From IMG/VR virus record IMGVR_UViG_3300048597_000080, positions 1-33,395 of that record: a stretch of 33,395 nt of DNA; one strand, written 5' to 3'. A program made the translations under genes and the position numbers. The notes under the pieces are model-generated. The model was not told the origin of the DNA, did not search any database, and saw nothing but the letters and a program-made list of their open reading frames with translations. Positions 6,501 to 13,290 of the stretch are shown here, piece by piece; the stretch's first letter is position 1; every line of letters starts with the position of its first letter. Origin of the DNA: a virus.

Positions 6501-9500
6501 AGCAGAGGCCGACGTGGCGCTGTTCCCCGCGTTGGTCGCCTGCGTGCTCGCGGTCGAGGCAGACGAGGCTGCCGCACTCGCCGAACCGCCGGCGGCCGTC
6601 GCGCTGTTCGCTGCGGCGGTTGCCGACGTGGAAGCATTGTTCGCTTGCGTGGTTGCCGTGCTGGCGCTCGTGGCGGCGCTACTGGCTGACGTGCTCGCCG
6701 CCCCCGCGCTCGTCGATGCCGCCCCCGCCGATGTTGCAGCGTTCGTCGCACTAGTGCTAGCGGCGGTGGCCGACGTTCCGGCCGCGGTGGCGCTGGTGCT
6801 GGCTGACGATGCCGACGAGGCGGCGGCGGTCGCACTGCCTGCCGCCGCCAGCTCCGATGTCACATCCTGGTAAGTGAGCGACTGATACTCATAGATCGCG
6901 TCGGAAAGGGTGCTGACGTTGTAGTTCCAGTGCGATCGCGGCCGCAGAAAACTGTAGGCGACCGACGCTGCGAAATCATAGGTGAGGGTTTGCCAGGCGT
7001 TGAGGGTCCATGATGTGCCGTCAAAACTCGCCTGCCCACCCGTGTAAGCAGTATCGCTGGAGCGCACGCCCCATACGCCGACGAACACCGTAGATGCACG
7101 GCCGTTCGAGACATTCTGGATGCGGCGGACGACGGCCGTCGCCCGATATGTCCGCCCGACCACCGGGACAAAATAGGCAACCGGGCACAGCACACCCTGC
7201 GCCGAAGCCGTCGTTCGGAAGACGGGAATGCCGCTCGCCGTGGTGAACGCCGCCGCGCCGGCGGCATAAGGGGCGCCGGCAAGACTGCCGTCGGAGCTGC
7301 TCCACTGCTCGGGGTTTGAAAGGCTGGCGCCAAACACCGTTTGCATGGATGACTTGGCAGAAACCGCACTGGCGGCAGCCGAAGTCGCGCTATTGCCCGC
7401 GTTCGTCGCCTGAGTGCTGGCGGTGCTGGCCGACGTGGCTGCGGCCGAGGCCGACCCGCCCGCCGCCGTGGCGCTATTCGCAGCCGCCGTGGCCGAGATG
7501 GCAGCATTATTGGCTTGAGTCGTCGCCGTGCTGGCGCTGTTGCTCGCGGACGTCGCCGAGGTCGACGCCGCACCGGCAGACGTCGACGCCGCACCCGCCG
7601 AGGTCGCCGCGTTCGTTGCCGAGGTGCTCGCAGCTGAGGCGCTGTTGCTCGCGTTCGTTGCCTGCGTCGCGGCACTACTGGCAGACGTAGCTGAGGCGCT
7701 CGCATAGTCGCGCGCATCGCGAGGACCAGGCGTCCAGGCTGACGCATCGACACCCTGCTCGAACTTGATGTCGGTGACTTCCACCACGACGCCCGCGCCC
7801 AGCGATGGTTTAAAAATGCGCAACGTCGCTGTCGCCATGTCGGCGTGGGCGGAGGTGATGTTTTCCCATTTGAACAGCGTATCTGTCGTCGTGACCGTCT
7901 TCGCGGTCTGCGGCAACGTGTCTGGAAACAGATCGATGTCGATGGACTGCGAGGTTCCGCTGGTCAGCTTTGCTCGGAACGACACGCTGTAGGGCAGCGA
8001 TGTGGAAAGCGGCGCAATGCCGGAAAGCGCGGACACGACGGTCGCGCCCGTACCGGTGAGCCGGATGCCCCAGCCGCTATTGCCCCAGGCCAGATCAACG
8101 ATCGCCGCGGTCGCACCCGAGACGGTGAAATTGCTCCGGGCGGCCATGTTGGGACGGCCGCTCGCCAGCATGTTGCTGTAGGCGGTGACGGCGGAAGCAC
8201 TTGCAGCGCTCGCGCTGTTCGAAGCGTTGGTCGCACTCGTCGCGGCGTTCGAGGCGCTGACCGACGCATTGCTTGCCTGCGTCGTCGCGGCCGTGACGCT
8301 GGCCGCTGCCGCGCTGGCCGAACCTGCGGCCGCGCTCGCCTGGAAACTGGCGGTGGAGGCCGAGCCCGCGGCAGCGGTGGCGCTACCGGACGCCGCCGTA
8401 GCCTGCGCCAGCGCGTTCGCTGCCTCGCTCGCTGCGGCGGCATAAGCTGACTGCGCGTCGTTCTTTGCAGTGACCGCCAGGTTTTTCGCGGCGACCGACA
8501 GGTCTTTTGCGGCTTCGCTCGCCGCCTGCGCCGCGACTGAAAGGTCCTTCGCGGATACCGAGAGGTTCTTCGCCGCCAGGGCATCAGCCGCACTGATCGC
8601 CGCCGCAGCCGCGCTTGCAGCCGCGCTTACCGTGTCGCCGTAGATGGTTTCGAGGTCAGCGACCGCCGTCTCGACCGCCGCCAGGTTCGTCACCAGCGTG
8701 GCCGCCTCGACCCCGCCGACATAGGTCCCCGCCGGCGCGCCGACGGTGGCGTTGTCATCCGGCTTCCGGCCGCCGCCGTCGAGCACGTCGTCCCATTCGG
8801 GCGGCTCGGCAGGCTGCAGTGCGAACGACGCCCCGGTCAGGACGTGGGTATAGGCGGTGACGTCCTCGATCGCCTGGCGCCCACCGCCGGTGTGATTGAA
8901 CGAGACGAACTTGAGGTAGAGCGTGGACCCGACCCGATCTTCGGCAAACTCGTAGGTCGCAATGTTCACATCGAGGCGGACGAACTTCGCGCCGATCGCA
9001 TGGCTGGCTATCGTAGTGCCGCGCGCACCGCGCACGAGATAGCCGAGGTCGTAGACGCCAGCCGAAACCAGGTCAGCGTCGCGATAGGCGATCAGCTCGT
9101 TCCCGATCAGCGAGAGCGTATTGAGCGCCTCCGCATCGGCCGTCGTTCCACTCGTCAGCTCGCCCTCGCTGACCGTGAGGTCCACGCGGGGGGTGTGCGC
9201 GGTGTCAGGCGAGGAGCCGGTCGGCAGCGTCGTGGTCAGCGCGCCATAGCGGGCGCCCCCGTAGATCGTGTTCGCGAGGCGATAGGTCGTGTCGTCGTCC
9301 GACACGTAGACGTCGCAGCCGCCCCAGATGCCCGGACCGTTGACCGCAATCCACAGCTCGCGCCGGCCGGTCGTCAGCGACGGGGGCGGCTCGAAGAGAT
9401 AGGGGGTCGCAACATCGGGCGCGGCGGCGTTGAAGTCCTCGCCCGGGCGCGTGCTGGTTTCGAAGGTGTAGGCGGCCGCGTTGCCTAGGCCGGCCAGGCG

Positions 9501-10727
9501 CTCCTTGGTCTGGATCGTGACCGACCCGTCGGGAGCGATCGTCACGCGCTCGATGCGGGCCGGGATGGCCGTGATCTCGGCGAGCGCGTCGGTCTTGGTG
9601 ATGGTGTCGAGCGGTTCGAGGTGGCTATAGCGGGCGTCCACCTTGGCGCGATAGGCATTGCGCTTAGCGTAGCGCGCCAGCTCGAACTGCGCGCTCAGCA
9701 TCGCAGGTTCGGGCTTCTTCCAATGCGGAGCCTGGATCGCGGAGGCGGCCCTCACTCCGATCTGGGCGATCGAGGCCTCGTCTTTCGCCGTCGTCGTGGT
9801 GACGTTGTATTCGTTCGCCCGGTCCTTCCACTCGATGGTGACTGAGTTCTTGGCGTCTGAGGCCCGGCTGCGCTCCGTCTCGACCCGGCCGATGAAGTCG
9901 TCTTCGTCGAGGTCGTAGAGCGGCGTCAGCGAGGCCGTCCACGAATAGCCATTTCCGCTGGTGTTTTCGTCGCCGAGCGGGATCAGCTTCAGCTCGCCGC
10001 CGCTCCACAGCCATTCCAGATTCGCGGATTTGGCGAGGCGGGCGAGCAGGTCGCGGACGGGCGCCTGCTCGCGGACGTAGAGCGAGCCGATCAGGCCGAG
10101 CGATTTGCAGTAGTTCTTGGCGTCGGTGAAGTCCCCGGCGTCGGCGAAGTTTACGCCCAGGCGGGGATGCGTCAGGACGAGCTCGCAGATTTCCGCGATG
10201 TCCTTGTCGCTCTCCGAGCCATAGGACCCGGCCTCGGTGTGCTGGATCTCGAAGCTGAAATTGCCGATCGTCGGCGAGTTGCCCAGCTGCAGGTTCGCGA
10301 CCGCGGCATAGGCGGTGCCGGGGTAGACGAAGGCGTCTGCGCTATGGCTGGTCGTGAGGTAGCCCCAGGGCGTGGTCTGGGCCCCGTCGAACAGCGTCAT
10401 GCCGAGGGCGGACATCGACGTGTAGGACTTCGAATTCCACCCGCCGGCACTGCCGCCGACCGTGCCCTCGCAGAACGCCAGCATGACCGAGGCGCTGTAT
10501 TCCTGGACGCCGGTCGCGCCCTTGCCGCCGGAAACGACGCCGCCCTTCCCGCCCTGGACCTTGCCCTTGGTCGCCTTGAAGTCGCCGAACCAGATGAGGT
10601 TCGGAACCAGGCGGTCCTTGCCGATCAGCACCGGGATCGCGACGCCGAGCGCCGAGGTCTGGAGGTCGAGGCCGGTATAGGCGGGCGAGTCCGCGCCGGC
10701 CGGTTTCTTGCCGAGGAGGCCCGTCAC
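3534..10727 (-). CDS. tail-tip/central fibre protein (J or GTA megatron-like), 2397 residues
   Basis: This is the receptor-binding tail-tip protein by position and content. Residues 1 to about 480 resemble the N-terminal tail-tip domains of J-like proteins (conserved PVLIGKDRLVPNLIWFGDF near residue 34, later IERVTIAPDGSV). Residues to about 690 carry Fn3-like and GGGRQAIED segments. From about 699 the protein alternates four Ala/Ser/Thr-rich stalks (about 699-855, 1010-1128, 1292-1419, 1572-1683) with beta-rich, possibly carbohydrate-binding domains. A DUF1983-like segment (VYADRFRIWDG, about 2105) and a final beta domain end it. The GTG at 10727 overlaps the peptidase stop as GTGA with GGAG upstream. 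It is about twice the length of lambda J; the stalks account for much of the excess. It probably forms a trimeric fibre. Confidence 0.88.
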   Translation of the reverse strand: MTGLLGKKPAGADSPAYTGLDLQTSALGVAIPVLIGKDRLVPNLIWFGDFKATKGKVQGGKGGVVSGGKGATGVQEYSASVMLAFCEGTVGGSAGGWNSKSYTSMSALGMTLFDGAQTTPWGYLTTSHSADAFVYPGTAYAAVANLQLGNSPTIGNFSFEIQHTEAGSYGSESDKDIAEICELVLTHPRLGVNFADAGDFTDAKNYCKSLGLIGSLYVREQAPVRDLLARLAKSANLEWLWSGGELKLIPLGDENTSGNGYSWTASLTPLYDLDEDDFIGRVETERSRASDAKNSVTIEWKDRANEYNVTTTTAKDEASIAQIGVRAASAIQAPHWKKPEPAMLSAQFELARYAKRNAYRAKVDARYSHLEPLDTITKTDALAEITAIPARIERVTIAPDGSVTIQTKERLAGLGNAAAYTFETSTRPGEDFNAAAPDVATPYLFEPPPSLTTGRRELWIAVNGPGIWGGCDVYVSDDDTTYRLANTIYGGARYGALTTTLPTGSSPDTAHTPRVDLTVSEGELTSGTTADAEALNTLSLIGNELIAYRDADLVSAGVYDLGYLVRGARGTTIASHAIGAKFVRLDVNIATYEFAEDRVGSTLYLKFVSFNHTGGGRQAIEDVTAYTHVLTGASFALQPAEPPEWDDVLDGGGRKPDDNATVGAPAGTYVGGVEAATLVTNLAAVETAVADLETIYGDTVSAAASAAAAAISAADALAAKNLSVSAKDLSVAAQAASEAAKDLSVAAKNLAVTAKNDAQSAYAAAASEAANALAQATAASGSATAAAGSASTASFQASAAAGSASAAAASVTAATTQASNASVSASNAATSATNASNSASAASASAVTAYSNMLASGRPNMAARSNFTVSGATAAIVDLAWGNSGWGIRLTGTGATVVSALSGIAPLSTSLPYSVSFRAKLTSGTSQSIDIDLFPDTLPQTAKTVTTTDTLFKWENITSAHADMATATLRIFKPSLGAGVVVEVTDIKFEQGVDASAWTPGPRDARDYASASATSASSAATQATNASNSASAASTSATNAATSAGAASTSAGAASTSATSASNSASTATTQANNAAISATAAANSATAAGGSASAAATSASTASTQATNAGNSATSAAASAVSAKSSMQTVFGASLSNPEQWSSSDGSLAGAPYAAGAAAFTTASGIPVFRTTASAQGVLCPVAYFVPVVGRTYRATAVVRRIQNVSNGRASTVFVGVWGVRSSDTAYTGGQASFDGTSWTLNAWQTLTYDFAASVAYSFLRPRSHWNYNVSTLSDAIYEYQSLTYQDVTSELAAAGSATAAASSASSASTSATAAGTSATAASTSATNAATSAGAASTSAGAASTSASSAATSASTATTQANNASTSATAAANSATAAGGSASAAASSASTASTQATNAGNSATSASASAVSAKSSAAATIPSNFTDSQQWVNGGGSYTIASSKLVTTAAFGAPYSLGRIAVVSGHTYRITIRSRVTTNGSIPANNATFFGALALNAAGSGLGDNWPAYVNQTVASGWATSTATLTAAAVLAAYPTAAFLSAKCILGWDSVSGGSSGASCEADLLELIDITESTAAAGSASAAATSASAASTSAGTAGTQASAASTSATNAATSASSASTSAASASGSATAAAGSATSASTYASNAATSATNAGTQATNATTSATNASNSAAAAAASAVLSASVGQLSLNTNPVFADWTNSGAYPPGYASWGGTWARVTGAAATSPYALQSSVTSGNQAGPYQAVSIVSGNWYVMGCEFTFDSGSTLNGAGLTVTGTYNLNFYTEADSSGAVIGAGTNGRTYAFSKLFRSAGTATYNLHGMTQWDGFAANDKTRTLTWRRLYIRHATQIEIELGLARGASATLSAEIASKAATAASATAAVATSVTTLSAAVYANPNLFANGQFTQQPLTGAVSNSIGIGGPDTSSYPDLAPSVLLKSYGASATVGDYNSFLWRVPIGGRTGYLTLSAGHLQVGQSTGDLLLYAQGITGGTITGGGTSTQAGYTSIKNGDSRSQPTKRFSATVNITTASDFVEFGLLYTTGNAYGGTGGFIFSWDWKLEWGAVATARSAEAQIVSAQSVAVDTAGKMAALYSVDVSTSASKAGFVISSGAVSYFDVYADRFRIWDGAQRNLIFQIVGGQVQIQDALIRSLSVYPSAAATIAHKPQLRPNLYSGADGATITFPGSYGTGNIPYIKWAGGIPPVVSAGETYDISATSPSPTGFVVRAKKFTPGTPTTYSTTSTTNPGGTPAWRAPKPNTLDADGGAYVYKFSGTALCVSSIEEVPGSGNWETNWSGDVQLWYRAIGGSFTLARTETVAFSSTEASQKTAGVHTKAFSNWEAPVNLPAIGADDGSKHFGIHASTGATITAFASVAYTATSTSSVSALPGSFTFEVYAPS
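5680..6012 (-). repeat. tail-fibre Ala/Ser/Thr stalk 4
   Basis: This DNA encodes about residues 1572-1683 of the tail-tip protein, built from short Ser-Ala-x-x-Ala and Asn-Ala-Ala-Thr units. The unit spacing suggests a continuous small-residue helical bundle. It is less similar to stalks 2 and 3 than they are to each other. Confidence 0.7.
6472..6853 (-). repeat. tail-fibre stalk 3, near-copy of stalk 2
   Basis: This encodes about residues 1292-1419. The protein is almost identical over some 90 residues to stalk 2 (shared runs NAATSAGAASTSAGAASTSA and TQATNAGNSATS, ending SAVSAKSS). DNA at about 6480-6765 aligns with 7349-7634. The domain after each copy also looks related (NPEQW against DSQQW), which points to duplication of a stalk-plus-domain module. 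Confidence 0.8.
7345..7705 (-). repeat. tail-fibre stalk 2, near-copy of stalk 3
   Basis: This encodes about residues 1010-1128 of the tail-tip protein. It matches stalk 3 closely in protein and more loosely in DNA, mostly differing at silent positions. That indicates an older duplication or repeated exchange rather than a recent one. Confidence 0.8.
8165..8632 (-). repeat. tail-fibre stalk 1 with AKDLSVAA units
   Basis: This encodes about residues 699-855. It opens with repeated Ala-Lys-(Asn/Asp)-Leu-Ser-Val-(Ser/Ala)-Ala units (AKNLSVSA, AKDLSVAA, AKNLAVTA) and then changes to the Ser/Ala/Thr pattern of the later stalks. The Leu/Val at regular spacing suggests a true coiled coil at this end. 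Confidence 0.75.
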
Positions 10728-11164
10728 GGCCAGAGGCTCCAGAACGAGGGCGAGCGGTCACGCAGCCATTGCGCGTTCGCCTCCTGCAGCGTGACGCCGA
10801 GGCCGACCTGCGAATGGATCAGCATGCCCTCGCCGAGCGCGATGGCGCCGTGCGATTCCACCCGACCGAACCGGTAGAGCACGAAGTCGCCGGGCTGCAG
10901 GACTTCGGGCGCAATCGAGTGCGCCAGCGAGGCGACGACGTCACGGTAGATGGGGAGGTCTTTGTGCTGGTGCCAGTCGTGCGGATAGGTCGGGACGACC
11001 AAGCCCTCGAACCGGGCGGGCATGACGGCCCGATAGACGGCGAGCGGGAACATGGCGCAGTCGGCACCTGCGCCCTTCACGGCGGCCTTATGGTGATACG
11101 GAGTCATCAACCACGATTTTGCTTCGGCGACCACCGCCGCGCGCTGCTCCTTCTCAACGTCCAA
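10724..11164 (-). CDS. tail-associated NlpC/P60 peptidase
   Basis: A 146-residue cell-wall peptidase of the NlpC/P60 fold, matching the position of the GTA tail peptidase (between hub and megatron) and of lambda K. Visible motifs are SWLMTPYHHKA near the N-terminus, catalytic Cys36 in GADCAMF, the PGDFVLYRF strand and catalytic His105 in VESHGAIAL. It should cut peptide bridges of peptidoglycan during DNA entry. The start is a TTG at 11164 with a full AGGAGG seven bases upstream. Both lie in the 3' end of the GIY-YIG gene, whose stop overlaps this start region. The N-terminal RAAVVAEAKSW is echoed at the start of that endonuclease, indicating gene rearrangement by insertion. Confidence 0.88.
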   Translation of the reverse strand: MDVEKEQRAAVVAEAKSWLMTPYHHKAAVKGAGADCAMFPLAVYRAVMPARFEGLVVPTYPHDWHQHKDLPIYRDVVASLAHSIAPEVLQPGDFVLYRFGRVESHGAIALGEGMLIHSQVGLGVTLQEANAQWLRDRSPSFWSLWP

Positions 11165-11834
11165 GAGCTTTCCTCCTGCCGTCGCTGATCGCCTTTGACC
11201 TAGCCGCGCGCTGTTCGGGCTGCATTGCGGCCCAAGAGGCTGCGACCTTCAGGGCCGTCGCTGCTTTCTCTCTCTCTGTGGGCGGATGACGCCGCGGAAT
11301 GGCACGACACGAGAGCGCGCGTCGGCGACGCTCCTCCGGCGAAAGCTGCATTTTCTTTCCGCGATTTTGCGCCGCCACCCTGCGCATTGTTTCCACCGCA
11401 TCCGGGCGCGCCTTGCCGGTCTTCCCGATGGAAATCTTGCGTCGCCATTCCTCGGTGAAGACCCTCCCCTTCAATTTCGCGCGCATGGCGGCGCGGCTCT
11501 CGGGCGTGTTCACCGGCTCGTTGCCGCCGCGCGAAAGGTTCAGCGCAGTCGCCTTGTGCTGCGCGATCCAGTGCCGCTCGCGGACACGCCAGTCGCCGTT
11601 GCCCGTCTCGATGATGACCAGCCCGGGCCTCTCACCAGCAGCGGCGAGGCCAGTCAGCCAGACATGCACCGGTTGCTTGCGCCACGCCGCCTCGGTGAGG
11701 TGTTGCTTGTAGCGCTTGGCCGCGTCGGCCGATTTGCCGACATACCGTACGACGCCATCGGCATCCGTCAGGGCATAGATTGCCCAGGTGCGCGCCTCCG
11801 CCACGACGGCGGCGCGTTCTTGCGCTTCGGTCAT
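11154..11834 (-). CDS. GIY-YIG homing endonuclease with NUMOD3-like repeats
   Basis: The 226-residue protein has a GIY-YIG nuclease domain at about residues 17-105: AIY at 18-20, YVG at 31-33, Arg41 and His45 as catalytic candidates, and an NLSRGGNEPVN end. Basic NUMOD3-type DNA-binding motifs follow (GRVFTEEWRRKIS, GKARPDAVETMRR, GKKMQLSPEERRR), and a helical Arg/Lys-rich tail. Its first 17 residues do not belong to the nuclease fold but copy the N-terminus of the next gene, the tail peptidase (RAAVVAEA then Arg/Lys, Thr/Ser, Trp). It therefore seems to have inserted at the peptidase 5' end and taken over the start. The ATG at 11834 lies just after the hub-protein stop. A longer open frame upstream is a shadow. 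Confidence 0.88.
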   Translation of the reverse strand: MTEAQERAAVVAEARTWAIYALTDADGVVRYVGKSADAAKRYKQHLTEAAWRKQPVHVWLTGLAAAGERPGLVIIETGNGDWRVRERHWIAQHKATALNLSRGGNEPVNTPESRAAMRAKLKGRVFTEEWRRKISIGKTGKARPDAVETMRRVAAQNRGKKMQLSPEERRRRALSCRAIPRRHPPTEREKAATALKVAASWAAMQPEQRAARSKAISDGRRKALGR

Positions 11835-11836
11835 GA

Positions 11837-12697
11837 TCAGATCGCCGTTTCTGCCTTGGGCACGCGGGGGAAGCCCCGGAACTTCGCGGTGTTCGAATAT
11901 TCGCCACACGCCTCGTAGGATTTCACGCAGCCGCGGGTGACCTCGAACGTGTCGCCCGCCGTCGGGACGCGCGGGAGCGCCGAGGCCAGCGTCAAGGCGG
12001 TGCCGTCCCATGACCGGATCATGCGGCGGATGCCCCAGCACGGCCCGGAGGTGAACCTGATCTGCCCGAGGTCGTAGCCGCCGGCGGCGACCGCGCTCGT
12101 CATGGGGATGGTGGTGATCGTGGGGCCGGTCCCGACGGTCTTGCTGGCGGTGTAGGTCGCCTTCGACAGGCCGCACAGGGCATCGCAGAACGTGTTGGTG
12201 CACTGCGTCGAATAGACCGCCACCGGGTGCGGCGCATCTAGCCGGCGCAGCGGGTCCTCGCAGTTGAGGATCATATCCAGGCCGCGGGGATAGGCGTCGG
12301 CGACCTCGCCCACGAACTGCAGCTCGAGGCCGGCCGAGCAGTCGCCGGGGGTATCGCCGGGAGAGAAGGCGAAGAGGTATTCCACCCGGGCGCCGTCGAA
12401 GATGCCGTCCCGCAGGCAGGTCTTCCACGTCCGGCCATAGATCAGGTCGGTCGCGCGCGGGGTAATCCGCAGCTCGAGGTTCTGCACGCCGAGGCCGGCC
12501 TGTTTCACGATGTCGCCGCGGGCGAGTAGCGGGAAGCCGGGGCTGAACGTCTCGGCCGAGGGCGCGCTGATCGTGTAGTCGGCGGTCGAGAGGCGGATCG
12601 GCGTCGATTCTTCGGGCAGATAGATGCGGCATACCTCGGCGCGCACCCACTGGCGCAGCGCCTTGAGGGCCAGGAGTTCGGCGGAATTGCTGATCAT
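11837..12697 (-). CDS. tail hub protein, DUF2163/phage BR0599 family (GTA g13-like)
   Basis: The 286-residue protein matches the DUF2163/BR0599 family: an N-terminal beta domain with LRITPRATDLIYG, the GARVEYLFAF strand, and a C-terminal Cys-rich domain. Cys pairs at STQCTNTFCDALCG and at GCVKSYEACGEYSNT resemble the cluster-binding C-terminal part of lambda gpL and the GTA hub, which bind an iron-sulphur cluster; I infer the same here. The hub joins the distal tail protein to the tail-tip fibre. The ATG at 12697 overlaps the stop of the distal tail gene as ATGA. Confidence 0.85.
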   Translation of the reverse strand: MISNSAELLALKALRQWVRAEVCRIYLPEESTPIRLSTADYTISAPSAETFSPGFPLLARGDIVKQAGLGVQNLELRITPRATDLIYGRTWKTCLRDGIFDGARVEYLFAFSPGDTPGDCSAGLELQFVGEVADAYPRGLDMILNCEDPLRRLDAPHPVAVYSTQCTNTFCDALCGLSKATYTASKTVGTGPTITTIPMTSAVAAGGYDLGQIRFTSGPCWGIRRMIRSWDGTALTLASALPRVPTAGDTFEVTRGCVKSYEACGEYSNTAKFRGFPRVPKAETAI

Positions 12698-13287
12698 GTC
12701 GGCACGTACTGGAGGGCGAGCCGCTGGTTCTCGTAGAACGAGCGGACGAATTCGCGGAAGTTCGCCACGTCGTCGTCGAACCGGACCCGCCAGTAGTAGG
12801 TGAAGCTGGCGAGAATCGCGTGGGTGTTCGCGGGCGCGGAGGTGAAGGTGATGACGCCGGTCGCGGCATTGACCGTGTACGCGGTCGTCGGCGTCCCGTT
12901 GACCTTCACCTGCGTCATGGTGTTCGGCGAATAGATGGGCTCGGCAAAGCCCCCAAGCGGGCGCACCAGCTGCCAGGCGGTGCGCGAGCCGTTGCCGGTG
13001 CCGATCGGCGCATCGGTCACCGTCTTGTCGGCGATGTCCTCGAACAGGAACGTGTCGAAGCGGCCTTTATGGCGCAGGAAGAAGCCGAGCAGCGTGCTGA
13101 ACTCGGTGCGGCTTAGGTTCTGGCGCAGGAACTCGTAACGCAGCAGCCACGATCGGATGGGATAGGCCCGCATGGCCTGGCGGACTTCGCGGCCCGAGAC
13201 GTTCTTCTGGACCTCGGTCTCGAAAGCATACTTGCGCTCGGTGCCGAAGCTGAGGCCCGACAGGACGGGGAAGACCTCGTTGGACAT
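12694..13287 (-). CDS. distal tail protein, DUF2460 family (GTA g12-like)
   Basis: The 197-residue protein has the features of DUF2460: an opening with FPVLSGLSFG, a central RHKGRFDTFLFEDIAD stretch, the short beta insert VKVNGTPTTAYTVNAATGVI, and a C-terminal TYYWRVRFDDDVANF ending. In siphophages and GTA particles it forms the ring at the end of the tail tube that receives the hub. It lies between tape measure (stop four bases upstream) and hub, exactly the GTA order. Length is typical. Confidence 0.88.
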   Translation of the reverse strand: MSNEVFPVLSGLSFGTERKYAFETEVQKNVSGREVRQAMRAYPIRSWLLRYEFLRQNLSRTEFSTLLGFFLRHKGRFDTFLFEDIADKTVTDAPIGTGNGSRTAWQLVRPLGGFAEPIYSPNTMTQVKVNGTPTTAYTVNAATGVITFTSAPANTHAILASFTYYWRVRFDDDVANFREFVRSFYENQRLALQYVPT

Positions 13288-13290
13288 GGG

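Noticed and set aside
3534-8632. possible diversity-generating retroelement variable region in the tail fibre
   Set aside because: I see no reverse transcriptase gene and no template repeat. The repeats are stalk duplications.
5680-8632. CRISPR-like regular repeats
   Set aside because: Repeats are in-frame Ala/Ser/Thr codon patterns without constant repeat units or unique spacers.
11835-12869. upstream part of the 571-codon frame that contains the GIY-YIG gene
   Set aside because: The region is Arg/Pro-rich and lies over the DUF2163 and DUF2460 genes; real coding starts at the ATG at 11834.
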